NCBI GenBank assembly: GCA_030696085.1
Contig: JAUYNL010000099.1
Location: 22,790-86,789 of the forward strand
From: Luteolibacter sp.
GTDB lineage: Bacteria; Verrucomicrobiota; Verrucomicrobiia; Verrucomicrobiales; Akkermansiaceae
Direction of reading: 5' to 3'
Length of the DNA stretch: 64,000 nt
Part shown: positions 50,659-60,586 of the stretch, in pieces
How positions within the stretch are numbered: the first letter of the stretch is position 1
Layout: the number at the start of each line of letters is the position of its first letter
Made by a program: the position numbers and the translations under genes
The notes under the pieces: generated by a model
The model's database searches: none
Told to the model about the DNA's origin: nothing
The model's input: only the letters and a program-made list of their open reading frames with translations

Positions 50659-50687
50659 ATGGGGGACAAGAGTGTCCCCCCTCCTTA
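50659..50687 (+). repeat. REP-like palindromic repeat, copy 3 (abuts ffh stop codon)
   Basis: ATGGGGGACAAGAGTGTCCCCCCTCCTTA; its TTA is the complement of the ffh TAA stop. Confidence 0.92.
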
Positions 50688-52061
50688 AAACTTGCCGCCC
50701 ATGCCCTTCATCATGTTGCCGAGGCCGCCTGCGCCTCCCAGGCCGCCCATCTGCTTCATCATGTTCTTCATCTTGTGGGGCGACTTCATCATCTTGCGCA
50801 TCTCTCCGAACTGCTTGATGAGCTGGTTCACCTGCATGAGCGAGGTGCCGGAGCCCGCGGCGATGCGCTGGCGGCGGGAGCCCTTGATGATTTCCGGGCG
50901 GCGGCGTTCTTCGAGCGTCATCGAGAGCACGATGGCCTCGGTGCGCTTGAGCTTGCTGTTATCCAGGGCTCCGGCGGGGAGCTGCTTCTTGATCTTGCTG
51001 AAGCCCGGCATCATGCCTAACAAACCTTCGAGCGGGCCGAGGTTCCGGATCATTTTCATCTGATCGAGGAAGTCGGTGAAATCGAATTTACCCTGCTGCA
51101 TGCGCTTCATCGAGCGCATGGCGTCCTCCTCGTTCACCTTGCCGGCGACTTGCTCGACCATGCCGACGATGTCGCCCATGCCGAGGATGCGGTCGGCCAT
51201 GCGGTCCGGATGGAACTCGAAAAGCTGGTCGAGCTTCTCGCCTTCGCCGGCGTATTTGATCGGCTTGCCGGTGACGGCGCGCATCGAGAGGGCCGCGCCG
51301 CCGCGGGCGTCGCCATCGAGCTTGGTGAGGATGATTCCGGTGATGCCGACGGCGTCGTCGAAGTGTTTGGCCACGGAGACCGCCTGCTGGCCGGTGGCGG
51401 AATCGGCGACTAACAGGGTTTCCTTGGGCTTGAGAAACTCATGCAGGCGCTTGAGTTCGGCGATGAGGCGCTCGTCGATTTCCTGGCGGCCGGCGGTGTC
51501 GAAAATGAGCACGGTGCCATGTTGTTGCTCCGCCCAAACGAGGGCGTTCTTGGCGACCTTGACGACATCGGTCTCGGAAGCATCCGGAGTGTAACACGGG
51601 ACATCGACCTGTTTGGCAAGCGTGGCGAGCTGGTCGATGGCGGCGGGCCGATAGAGGTCGCAGGCGATGAGCAGCGGGCGGCGGCCTTCCTTCTTGAGAC
51701 GGCTGGCGAGCTTGGCGGAAGTGGTGGTCTTGCCCGCTCCGTTGAGGCCGCAAATGAGGATGTGCGCGGGTGGATTGAGATCGAGCGGGGCCTGGTCGCC
51801 ACCCAAGAGTTCCGCGAGTTCGTCATGGAAGATCTTGACGATCTGTTCGCCGGGCTTGATCGACTTGAGCACGTCCTCGCCCATGGATTTCTCCTTCACC
51901 CGGGCGATGAAGTCCTTGGCGATGCCGAACTCGACGTCGGCCTCCAGCAGGGCGATGCGGATCTCGCGCAGGGCGTCGGAGATGTTTTTTTCCGAGATGC
52001 GGCCGACGCCGCGGAGATTGCGGAAGGTCTTGTCGAGGCTGTCTGATAGAGAGGAGAACAT
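50685..52061 (-). CDS. ffh: Signal recognition particle protein Ffh
   Basis: ICGLNGAGKTTTSAKLA, DTAGRQEIDERLI, TKLDGDARGGAALS, C-terminal Met-rich M domain. Confidence 0.95.
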   Translation of the reverse strand: MFSSLSDSLDKTFRNLRGVGRISEKNISDALREIRIALLEADVEFGIAKDFIARVKEKSMGEDVLKSIKPGEQIVKIFHDELAELLGGDQAPLDLNPPAHILICGLNGAGKTTTSAKLASRLKKEGRRPLLIACDLYRPAAIDQLATLAKQVDVPCYTPDASETDVVKVAKNALVWAEQQHGTVLIFDTAGRQEIDERLIAELKRLHEFLKPKETLLVADSATGQQAVSVAKHFDDAVGITGIILTKLDGDARGGAALSMRAVTGKPIKYAGEGEKLDQLFEFHPDRMADRILGMGDIVGMVEQVAGKVNEEDAMRSMKRMQQGKFDFTDFLDQMKMIRNLGPLEGLLGMMPGFSKIKKQLPAGALDNSKLKRTEAIVLSMTLEERRRPEIIKGSRRQRIAAGSGTSLMQVNQLIKQFGEMRKMMKSPHKMKNMMKQMGGLGGAGGLGNMMKGMGGKF

Positions 52062-52095
52062 GTGGGTATAAGCTGAGATGCGGAAAAACTGAAAT

Positions 52096-53268
52096 TCACT
52101 CGCCGTCCGGGAGGTAGGCGGAATCGCGATCAATCTGGAAGGTCCAGCGGAGCGGGGATTCGGGGTCCTTGCCTGCGCGGTCCTTCCAGTTGATGGAGAC
52201 CTGGCAGGTGTTCTGGCGGAGGCGGCGGTTGACCTGCCATGAGAGTTTGCCGTTTCCGGGGGAGAAACTCGCGGGGACCTCACCGAAGCCGGAGACTTTC
52301 ATGACGAGCGTGGCGGGATCAAAGTCATCGATTTTCGATAGGTCGGCCGATATTTCCGGCAGTCGTGAGTTGATGATGGCTCCGGGCTCGGGATGGACGG
52401 GATGGGGGGTGGTCTGGATCAGGCCGGCGATTGCGCCGGAAGGCGCGGCGGAGTTTTGAGAATCGCGAAAGGTGGTGGCGAATTCGAAGATCTTGTCGTA
52501 GTTCCCGAGAATCATGTATCTGGGAATGGTGTTGTCCTGAGCCTGACGGGTGACTTTTCCGGGAATCACGGTAAACAGGTGGGTGTAGCCGAATTCCACG
52601 CCAAGCGCGTACATTTCCTCGGTGTGAAAACCGCCGGGATAGGCATAGGTGATGACGGTGGTTTTGAATTTGGACTCGAGGAAACGTTTGGATTCGCCCA
52701 TTTCCTTGCGGAGATACGCATCGAAGGCGTCGGACCCTTTTTTACGGAAACTTTTGACGGTAACTGGATAGGGATGGCTGACGGAGTGGCTGCCGATGGC
52801 GGCACCGGCGGTGATCATTTCCTGGATCATTTGGGTGGTGAGGGCCTTGCCGCCGCCATCCACGTAATTCTTGTAGAGATAGAGGCTGAAGGGGTAACCG
52901 AATTCCTTGAGGATGGGAAACGCATCGGTGTAAACGGATTTCCATCCGTCATCCAGGGTGATGAGGGCGGACTTTTCGGGAATCTCCATGTCGCCGTGTT
53001 TCCAAGCCACGAAGTCATGCAGGGAGATCACCGTGATGCCGAGCTGGCGGATGGTTTCCATCTGCTTGCGGAACTTGGAGGTGCGGATACGCATGGCGGT
53101 CTCCGGCTCGGTTTCGGAAAAATCGTGATAGCCGAGAATGGCGACGCGCGCACCATCGTCCGGAATTCCAAGCAACGGCGTTTCGACGGGAGCCGCGGGT
53201 GGGGGAAGATCCTCCGCCCACAGGCAGATGCCGGTGAGCAGGGTGAGAAACAGTGTGAATGTCTTCAT
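52096..53268 (-). CDS. Polysaccharide deacetylase family protein
   Basis: VAILGYHDFSE, SALITLDDGWKSVYTDAFPIL, IGSHSVSHPYP, TYAYPGGFHTEEM; signal peptide. Confidence 0.88.
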   Translation of the reverse strand: MKTFTLFLTLLTGICLWAEDLPPPAAPVETPLLGIPDDGARVAILGYHDFSETEPETAMRIRTSKFRKQMETIRQLGITVISLHDFVAWKHGDMEIPEKSALITLDDGWKSVYTDAFPILKEFGYPFSLYLYKNYVDGGGKALTTQMIQEMITAGAAIGSHSVSHPYPVTVKSFRKKGSDAFDAYLRKEMGESKRFLESKFKTTVITYAYPGGFHTEEMYALGVEFGYTHLFTVIPGKVTRQAQDNTIPRYMILGNYDKIFEFATTFRDSQNSAAPSGAIAGLIQTTPHPVHPEPGAIINSRLPEISADLSKIDDFDPATLVMKVSGFGEVPASFSPGNGKLSWQVNRRLRQNTCQVSINWKDRAGKDPESPLRWTFQIDRDSAYLPDGE

Positions 53269-53337
53269 TGCTGGCGGGAAACTAGCCCTAAAGCGGATTT
53301 TTGAAAGGAAGAACAGCGCATCCCTCCAGGCACGCGA

Positions 53338-53375
53338 AAAAGCCGCTCTCCCGTGGTGGGAAAGCGGCTTTGAAG
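53338..53375 (-). terminator. Rho-independent terminator downstream of the GSII gene
   Basis: Minus strand AAAGCCGCTTTCCCACCACGGGAGAGCGGCTTTTT hairpin plus U-tract. Confidence 0.8.
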
Positions 53376-53393
53376 GAGTGGATTCCGACAAAA

Positions 53394-54410
53394 TCAGGGA
53401 GTTGGAACTTCCGAGATGGTCTTGAGAATCCGCGAGGCGATCTGATAGGGATCGCCTTGGGAGTTCGGACGACGGTCTTCGAGATAGCCCTTGTAGTCGT
53501 TGTTCACGAAGGAATGTGGGATACGGATCGAGGAGCCTCGGTCGGCGAGGCCGTAGGTGAACTTGTCGATCGACTGGGTCTCGTGGAGGCCGGTAAGGCG
53601 CAGGTGGTTGTCCGGGCCGTAAACGGCGACGTGCTCCTCCATATTTTCCGCGAAAGCGGCCATGAGAGCTTCGAAGTAGGTCTTGCCGCCCTTTTCGCGG
53701 AGGTAATCGGTGGAGAAGTTTGCGTGCATGCCGGATCCGTTCCAGTCGCCGCGGATCGGCTTGCAGTGGTATTCCACGTCAATGCTGTATTTTTCGCAAA
53801 GGCGGTTGAGGATGTAGCGGGCGACCCAGACTTCGTCAGCGGCACGCTTGGAGCCTTTGCCGAAGATCTGGAATTCCCACTGGCCTTTGGCGACTTCTGC
53901 GTTGATGCCTTCATGATTGATGCCGGCATCGAGACAGAGATCGAGGTGCTCCTCGACGATTTGACGGGCGATGTCTCCGACGGCCTTGAAGCCGGCGCCG
54001 CAGTAATACGGGCCTTGAGGGGCAGGGTAGCCTTCAGCGGGGAAGCCGAGGGGGCGCCCGTCCTGATAGAGGAAGTATTCCTGCTCGAAGCCGAACCATG
54101 CGCCGGGATCGTCAAGGATGGTCGCGCGGGTATTGGTCGGGTGCGGGGTGGTGCCGTCGGGCATCATGACTTCGCACATCACGAGCACGCCATTGCGGCG
54201 GGTGCTGTCCGGATGCACGGAGACGGGCTTGAGCATGCAGTCGGAACTGCGGCCCTCGGCCTGCATTGTCGAGCTGCCGTCGAAGCCCCAGATCGGGAGT
54301 TGCTCGAGACTCGGAAAGCTGTCAAATTCCTTGACTTGGGTTTTTGAGCGAAGGTTCGGGACGGGAGTGTAACCGTCGAGCCAGATGTATTCCAGTTTGT
54401 ATTTGGCCAT
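53394..54410 (-). CDS. Glutamine synthetase, short eukaryotic-like type II (GSII)
   Basis: LPIWGFDGSSTMQAEGRSSDCMLKPV, WFGFEQEYFL, GPYYCGAG, IRGDWNGSGMHANFST; only about 338 aa. Confidence 0.92.
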   Translation of the reverse strand: MAKYKLEYIWLDGYTPVPNLRSKTQVKEFDSFPSLEQLPIWGFDGSSTMQAEGRSSDCMLKPVSVHPDSTRRNGVLVMCEVMMPDGTTPHPTNTRATILDDPGAWFGFEQEYFLYQDGRPLGFPAEGYPAPQGPYYCGAGFKAVGDIARQIVEEHLDLCLDAGINHEGINAEVAKGQWEFQIFGKGSKRAADEVWVARYILNRLCEKYSIDVEYHCKPIRGDWNGSGMHANFSTDYLREKGGKTYFEALMAAFAENMEEHVAVYGPDNHLRLTGLHETQSIDKFTYGLADRGSSIRIPHSFVNNDYKGYLEDRRPNSQGDPYQIASRILKTISEVPTP

Positions 54411-54526
54411 GTTGGTCGTTTGTTCAGTGTTGTGGGGTGGGAGGGTTTGCGTCGGCTACAGGATTGTCTGGGGCCGAACTGCCCGCGGCAGAAGAAGCGG
54501 AAAGCATGCCAATGCGTGAAATTTTT

Positions 54527-55348
54527 TCAATTGGGTTGATTTTCCGTGGGAGTGGTTCCGTTGACGTGGACGACGATGAGGGTCGTATCGTCGATTCCCG
54601 AGTTGTTGATGGCGCGTTTGAGGAGGCGATGGGCGGTTTGTCCAGGATCGGCGGGAGCGGCGAGAGCCTCGGAAATATGGCGTTCCCAGACGCCATCGAT
54701 GAGACCATCCGAGCAAATCAGGAAGCGATCTCCAGTCTGGAAGGGGATGGCGGCGAAGTGGGGGCAGACTCTGGCGTGGCCGCCGCCGATGACTTCATAG
54801 AGGGCGGAACGGCGCGGGTGGCTGCGGTATTGGATTTCCGGGATTTCGCCACGTTTCCACTGGCCCCAGGCGGAGGTGTGGTCGCGGCTGAGTTGCTCGA
54901 GATGACCGCCACGGGAAATGTAGATGCGGGAGTCGCCGACGTTGGCGATGTAGAGGTTCGCAGGGGTGAACCAGGCGAGGGCGAGGGTGGCGGCCATGCC
55001 ACGGGTGCGGTCGCAAGCTGCTGCCGCATTGATGTGCTCGTGAACGGAGTGGATGGCATCGGTGAGGTGCTCGAGGCAATCCGGGAAAAATCCGGAAGCG
55101 GCGATTTTGAAGGTTTCCGGGATGATTTCCGACATCCGGGTGAGCAGCAGGGATGAGGCGAGATCGCCGGCATTGCCGCCGCCCATGCCGTCGGAGACGG
55201 CGAAGACGAGGTCGTGTTTTTCGAGGGAGTGGCAGCCGGATTGTTGCAGAGTCGTGGCCCCCTTGGGATCGGAGGCGAAGGCGATGAGGGAGTCGTCGTT
55301 GCGAGGTTTGCGCGAACCGCTATGGGTGAGCGCGGCCCAGTGAAGCAT
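54527..55348 (-). CDS. PP2C-family serine/threonine phosphatase
   Basis: SRKPRNDDSLIAF, FAVSDGMGGGNAGDLAS, NVGDSRIYISRGGHLEQLSRDHT, FLICSDGLIDGV. Confidence 0.92.
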   Translation of the reverse strand: MLHWAALTHSGSRKPRNDDSLIAFASDPKGATTLQQSGCHSLEKHDLVFAVSDGMGGGNAGDLASSLLLTRMSEIIPETFKIAASGFFPDCLEHLTDAIHSVHEHINAAAACDRTRGMAATLALAWFTPANLYIANVGDSRIYISRGGHLEQLSRDHTSAWGQWKRGEIPEIQYRSHPRRSALYEVIGGGHARVCPHFAAIPFQTGDRFLICSDGLIDGVWERHISEALAAPADPGQTAHRLLKRAINNSGIDDTTLIVVHVNGTTPTENQPN

Positions 55349-55385
55349 AGGGGGATTCGCCACGGTGGTTAGCGCTGGATTAAGG

Positions 55386-55808
55386 TTAGGGTTTTGGAGC
55401 GGAAGGCCGCACAAGACCGGGCGGTGGGGGCAGGATCTCGGCCAGTTCGAAATCGATGATGCAGAAGCATCCGAGTTTGTCGGAGTAGGTGATGTTGCGG
55501 GGTTCCGCGTCGAGGTGGCGGACTCCATATTCCTTTTCGAGTTTGGCGAAGAGCTTGTCGGACTTGGCCTTGGTGATCTGGGTCGCGAGTTTACCGCAGT
55601 TGGTGGAGACGAAGTAGAGTTCCTCCGGGTGCTCCTCTAGCAGACGGGGCACGTAGGGGCAGCCGCGCTCTTCGAGCACCTTGAGCACGGCCACCTCGGT
55701 GGCGTAGCGCTTGTCGGCATCGGTGCCGCGCAGACGCTTGTGGACGTTGCCGTAGAAATCGATCCTGACTGAGGATCTGATGCCGTCTTTAAGGGGTTCG
55801 AGAGCCAT
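55386..55808 (-). CDS. Minimal Bud32/RIO-like protein kinase-fold protein
   Basis: 141 aa; HLDAEPRNITYSDKLGCFCIIDFELAEIL matches HxDxxPxN catalytic loop and DFE motif. Confidence 0.65.
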   Translation of the reverse strand: MALEPLKDGIRSSVRIDFYGNVHKRLRGTDADKRYATEVAVLKVLEERGCPYVPRLLEEHPEELYFVSTNCGKLATQITKAKSDKLFAKLEKEYGVRHLDAEPRNITYSDKLGCFCIIDFELAEILPPPPGLVRPSAPKP

Positions 55809-55825
55809 GGGGGAATGATCTCGAT

Positions 55826-57733
55826 TCACCAGAAGATGACGTAGAGCAGCAAGGTGCATGCGATCACGATGCCGCCTGCGATTTTGGAGGAGGCGCAGCC
55901 TTCGACATTCATGGTGGTGCGTGTTTCAAATACGACTGGTTGGGCGAGGGGTTTCACCAGGGCGATGATCCACATCACGGCGAGCACGCTGAAGAAGCAG
56001 ACGCCCATGGCATCGAGGAATGCAAGATCGGTGTATTGATCGAGCGCCCAGTAGAGAAGCGGATTGAGCAACAGGCCCACCACGCCACAGATGCCAGGGC
56101 CGCGGCGGTTGAGGATGCCGAAGACAAACACCGCAAGGATGCCGGGTGACGCATAGCCCTGGAACTGTTGGATGTATTTGAAAATCGACCCGAATTTATC
56201 GAGGTTTGGAGCAAGAAGGCAGCCGATCACGGCGAAAACGCCCACCGCGATGCGGCCGGCGGCCACCAGGCCCTTCTGCGAGGAATTCTGACTGAAATAC
56301 CGTTGATAGATATCCATGGTGAAAATGGTGGAGGCGGCGTTGAGCACCGCTGCCAGCGAGCTGACGATGGCCCCGAGCAGTGCGGCGATGACAAAACCCC
56401 GGATGCCGATATTTTCCGGCAGCAGGTTTTTCATAAGCAGGTTCAAGGCGGCGTCATACTTGTAGCCCTGGATCGGATGCAGCGTGAGACCGGCTGATTT
56501 TTCGATCTTCGCCAAACGCGCGGGAATGATCGCAAAACGCTGTTCCTCGGTCAGTGCGGCGGCATCAAGGCCGGAGGCATCACCGCCCTTGGCCTTGAGC
56601 ACCGCGATATTGTGGGCGTCAATGGCGGCGGCTTTCTCCGGATTGAGACGGGCCCATTGGATATTGGCGACGAATGCGCGGCCGCTCTCCGGCCTGCCGA
56701 CATGCTGCTCGAGCGCGGTCCAGTCGGCGGCGTTCTTGCGTGCGTCGATTTCCGAAAGTTCCTTGCTGTAAAGGTTGAAGGCGATGATGCCTGGAATCAC
56801 GATCACGAAGGGAATGATCAGCTTCATGCCTGCCGCGAAGACGATGCCTTTCTGGCCTTGCTTGAGGGACGATGAACCGAGAACCCGCTGGGTGATGTAT
56901 TGATTGAGTCCCCAGTAGTAGAAGTTGGGAATCCAGAGGCCCAGAATGAGCGCTGTCCATGGGATGTTCTTGTCCCAGCTTGGCAGCTTCATGTGCATCT
57001 TCTCGTGATTTAGCGCGATGAGCTTGGCGATGCCGCTTGCGTTATCGGCGACTTCCTTTGGATGGGCGGAGCCGGCCGTCAGTTCGGAGACCGGGGTCAT
57101 GCCGAGTTTTTGCAATGCGAAATAGGTGATGATCGCCCCGCCGAGAATGAGGGCGATGCCTTGGATCAAGTCAGCCCACGCCGAGGCGTTGAGTCCGCCT
57201 GCGGCGATGTAAATGGCGGCCATCATGCCGATCATCCAGCACCAACCGGTGAGACCGAGATCGAGAAACCCGTGGTCGGCGAACAATTCGCTCATGGTCA
57301 GGCCGCCGGCGTAGATGACGCCGGTCAGCGAGACGAAGACCAGCAGGACCATGGTCATGAAAGCCATGATCGCCCGGGTCCCATCGCCATAGCGTTGCTG
57401 CAGGAACTGTGGCATGGTGAAGATCCCGGATTTGAGGAAATATGGCAGGAACGCGAAGGCCACCACCACCAGCGTGATGGCCGCCATCCATTCATAACTT
57501 GAGATGGCCAGCCCCATGTAGTCCGCCGCGGAACCGGACATGCCCACAAACTGCTCGGAGGAGATGTTAGCCGCGATCAGCGAGACGCCGATCAACCACC
57601 ACATCAAGCCGCGACCCGCCAGGAAATAGGATTCGGAGTCTTTTCCCTCCCCTTTCGATTTGTAGAGCCCGAGGCCAATGACCGATGCGATGAAAACGAC
57701 AAATACGACGAGGTCGATGGTGGATAATGACAT
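55826..57733 (-). CDS. Sodium:solute symporter family transporter (SGLT-like)
   Basis: ESYFLAGRGLMWWLIGVSLIAANISSEQFVGMSGSA; about 14 TM segments. Confidence 0.92.
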   Translation of the reverse strand: MSLSTIDLVVFVVFIASVIGLGLYKSKGEGKDSESYFLAGRGLMWWLIGVSLIAANISSEQFVGMSGSAADYMGLAISSYEWMAAITLVVVAFAFLPYFLKSGIFTMPQFLQQRYGDGTRAIMAFMTMVLLVFVSLTGVIYAGGLTMSELFADHGFLDLGLTGWCWMIGMMAAIYIAAGGLNASAWADLIQGIALILGGAIITYFALQKLGMTPVSELTAGSAHPKEVADNASGIAKLIALNHEKMHMKLPSWDKNIPWTALILGLWIPNFYYWGLNQYITQRVLGSSSLKQGQKGIVFAAGMKLIIPFVIVIPGIIAFNLYSKELSEIDARKNAADWTALEQHVGRPESGRAFVANIQWARLNPEKAAAIDAHNIAVLKAKGGDASGLDAAALTEEQRFAIIPARLAKIEKSAGLTLHPIQGYKYDAALNLLMKNLLPENIGIRGFVIAALLGAIVSSLAAVLNAASTIFTMDIYQRYFSQNSSQKGLVAAGRIAVGVFAVIGCLLAPNLDKFGSIFKYIQQFQGYASPGILAVFVFGILNRRGPGICGVVGLLLNPLLYWALDQYTDLAFLDAMGVCFFSVLAVMWIIALVKPLAQPVVFETRTTMNVEGCASSKIAGGIVIACTLLLYVIFW

Positions 57734-57746
57734 GATATGGATTTGG

Positions 57747-58850
57747 CTAGGTTATGGATTCAGATGGAATCGAAGAAGGTTGCTCCGCCGTGAACTTGTG
57801 GATCATCACATGCCTGTAGGTTTCCCCGGGACGAAGCACGGGTGACGGGAAGGATGGCTTGTTAGGCGAGTCCGGGAAGCCCTCCGTTTCGAGGCACAGC
57901 GCGCTTCTCCTGGCATATTTCACGCCGCCCTTGCCTGCGACGGTTCCAGCGAGGAAATTTCCGCCGTAGAACTGGATGGCGGGCTGGTCGGTGGAGATTT
58001 CCATCACGCGGCCGGACTTGGGATCCTTGACGCGGGCTGCGAGGCGGACGCCCGTTCCCTTTTCAAACACCCAGGCGTGGTCGTAGCCTCCGCTGAATGC
58101 CAGCGCTTCAAAATCCGCGTCCACGCGCTCGCCGATGACGGTGGGCTTGGTGAAATCCAGCGGTGTGCCGGCCACGGGCGCGATCACGCCGGTGGGTATG
58201 AGCCCGGCATCGGTGGGCAGATAGTTCGGTGCCGCGAGCATCAGGACGTGGTCGTTGATGGAAGTGCCGGGATCCCCCGAGAGATTCCAGTAGGTGTGAT
58301 GGACGAGATTCAAAATCGTAGGTGCATCGGTGGTGGCGCAGGCCTCCCACTTGAGCTCGTTATCCCCGGTGAGTGTGTAGGTCACCTTGACGGTCAGGTT
58401 TCCGGGGTAGCCCTCTTCGCCGTCCTTGGAGACGTAGGTGAATTGGACGCCGTTTTCGGCGGTGGGCTTGCCGGACCAGAGGACTTTGTCGAAGCCCTTG
58501 ATTCCGCCGTGCAGATGGCAGGGGAGGCCGCTGGGGTCGTTGTTGGTGGCGAGAGTGTATGGCTTGCCGTCCAAGGTGAATTTGCCGTCCTTGATCCGAT
58601 TGCCGAAGCGACCGATGGTCGCACCGAAGTAATTGGTGTTGGTCAGCCAACCCGCCAGATCGTCGTAACCGTGGGTGATGTCGGCGGATTTGCCGACCTT
58701 GTCGGGGGTCTTCATGGAGACCAGGATCGCGCCGTATTCGGTGACGCGGGCCTCCAGGCCGTTCTGGTTGGTGAGGGTGAAGATTTTCACTTCGCGCCCA
58801 TCCGACATTTTGCCGAACACTTCCTGTTTGACTGCTGACGGCGAGCTCAT
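57747..58850 (-). CDS. galM: Aldose 1-epimerase
   Basis: NYFGATIGRFGNRIKDGKFTLDG, NLVHHTYWNLSGD, GGYDHAWVFEKG, QPAIQFYGGNFLAG. Confidence 0.93.
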   Translation of the reverse strand: MSSPSAVKQEVFGKMSDGREVKIFTLTNQNGLEARVTEYGAILVSMKTPDKVGKSADITHGYDDLAGWLTNTNYFGATIGRFGNRIKDGKFTLDGKPYTLATNNDPSGLPCHLHGGIKGFDKVLWSGKPTAENGVQFTYVSKDGEEGYPGNLTVKVTYTLTGDNELKWEACATTDAPTILNLVHHTYWNLSGDPGTSINDHVLMLAAPNYLPTDAGLIPTGVIAPVAGTPLDFTKPTVIGERVDADFEALAFSGGYDHAWVFEKGTGVRLAARVKDPKSGRVMEISTDQPAIQFYGGNFLAGTVAGKGGVKYARRSALCLETEGFPDSPNKPSFPSPVLRPGETYRHVMIHKFTAEQPSSIPSESIT

Positions 58851-59076
58851 CTCGGGGGATTTCTGACACGATGCCAGGGCGATGACTAGTTCGAAATCAG
58901 CAAGTTTTTTCGGTTCATGGCCGGAGGTTTTTTGCCGTTTCGGGAGGGCCTGCCAATTGGAAACTGGTGGGAAACTAATGGTCGGAGAGCGCGCGTGCCG
59001 TCAGGCGGCGATTTTTTTCACGGAACCGGCGGCTTGCGGTGGTTGACCAGGCCCGCGATGTGATTAGACTTCCGCC

Positions 59077-59544
59077 ATGACCACTGTGGAAACAGCAAGC
59101 AAGATCCTTGACACGATGCTCGGCCACCTCGGCCTCGCGGCGACCATCGAGGCGCAGGAAACTCATGACGGTCCGTGCCTGCAAATCCATTCGACCGACA
59201 GCCAGGCGATCATCGGCCGCGATGGAGACCGCTTGGACGACTTGCAATACCTCGTCAACCGGGTGCTGCGGCGGCAATTCCCCAAGGCGGAGCGCATCAA
59301 GGTGGACTGCGAGCATTTCCGCAGCATCCGCGAGGACCAGATGGCCGGGGAGATCCGGGAAATCGCCGCGCGGGTGAAATCCACCGGCCATCCCCATCAG
59401 TTGCGGCCGCTCAACGCCTACTACCGGCGGATGGTGCACAATCTGCTCATCGATGATCCGGAGATCGTGACCCACTCGCCCGAGGGCGATGATCGCCTCA
59501 AGCGGATCACGATTTCCGCCAAGACCTCCTCCCCTTCCGCTTGA
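59077..59544 (+). CDS. R3H/KH-domain RNA-binding protein (Jag/KhpB-like)
   Basis: IIGRDGDRLDDLQYLVNRVLRRQ and R3H-like LRPLNAYYRRMVHNLL. Confidence 0.82.
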   Translation: MTTVETASKILDTMLGHLGLAATIEAQETHDGPCLQIHSTDSQAIIGRDGDRLDDLQYLVNRVLRRQFPKAERIKVDCEHFRSIREDQMAGEIREIAARVKSTGHPHQLRPLNAYYRRMVHNLLIDDPEIVTHSPEGDDRLKRITISAKTSSPSA

Positions 59545-60017
59545 TGAAAAGATTCCTCTTCGACTGTGGAACGCGCGATGTGAGCGCGTCGCTGGGCATG
59601 CTCGCGCTGCGCGTGATGTTCGGCCTGATGATGCTGATCGGTCACGGTCTGCCCAAGCTCCAGGGCTACGCCGCGCGCAAGGACCTGTTTTACGTGCCGG
59701 ACTTTTTCCCGCTGAAATGGATGTCCCCGCAGGTCAGTCTGGCGGCGTCCATCACGGCGGAAGTCGGGGCCGCCGCACTCCTCATCCTGGGCCTCGCCAC
59801 TCGGCCGGCCGCCTTCCTGCTGGGATTCAGCATGGTGGTCGCGGCATTCGGTTTTCATGGCACATCGCCATGGTTCGTCGCCCCGCCGACGATTTACGAT
59901 GCCAAGGAGCTCGCCCTGCTCTATCTGATTCCGATGATCGCCATCATCCTGGCGGGCGGCGGCGCGTTCTCGCTGGACGCCGCGATTTATAAGGAAGGCA
60001 AACGCCGCCGCTGGTGA
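59544..60017 (+). CDS. DoxX family membrane protein
   Basis: [22 protein letters not shown], four TM pattern. Confidence 0.85.
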   Translation: MKRFLFDCGTRDVSASLGMLALRVMFGLMMLIGHGLPKLQGYAARKDLFYVPDFFPLKWMSPQVSLAASITAEVGAAALLILGLATRPAAFLLGFSMVVAAFGFHGTSPWFVAPPTIYDAKELALLYLIPMIAIILAGGGAFSLDAAIYKEGKRRRW

Positions 60018-60021
60018 CATC

Positions 60022-60369
60022 ATGGAAACGCACCGTCTCGTCCTGCCGGGTGATTTGAACCATTACGGTTTCCTCTTCGGAGGGCGGCTGCTCGCGTGGA
60101 TCGACGAGGCATCCTGGATTGCCGCCAGTCTTGACTATCCGCACTGCCAGTTCGTCACCGTGGCGATGGATACCGTGGAGTTCCGCCATAGCGTGCGGCA
60201 GGGAACCATCCTGCGCATCACCTGCACCCGCATCCGAGAGGGCGGCACCAGCGTCACCTATGCGGTGGAGGTGATCGATGAAAACGCCGGTCCCCATCCG
60301 ATTTTCTCGACCCGCGTCACCTTCGTCAGCGTGGATGACGCGGGGGGCAAACGCCCGATCCGTGCCTGA
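60022..60369 (+). CDS. Acyl-CoA thioesterase (hotdog, YciA-like)
   Basis: [41 protein letters not shown]. Confidence 0.85.
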   Translation: METHRLVLPGDLNHYGFLFGGRLLAWIDEASWIAASLDYPHCQFVTVAMDTVEFRHSVRQGTILRITCTRIREGGTSVTYAVEVIDENAGPHPIFSTRVTFVSVDDAGGKRPIRA

Positions 60370-60586
60370 ACGGCACCTGGCACATTTCCGAACTCAAGGC
60401 CCCGGGAAACGCCGAAGTGATGGACAGCACGAGGCGGAGCGTTGAGTCGTGGCTGGGACAACTTGCAGATGGCAGGTATTCAAGCGGACTACTTGTGACG
60501 TGCGGGTGGCTTTTCATCGCTTCTTTTTTGATGGAACATCCGACACCGCAGTCGTCCGTTCGTGTTTCAAGTGGCAGCGGTCGCGC

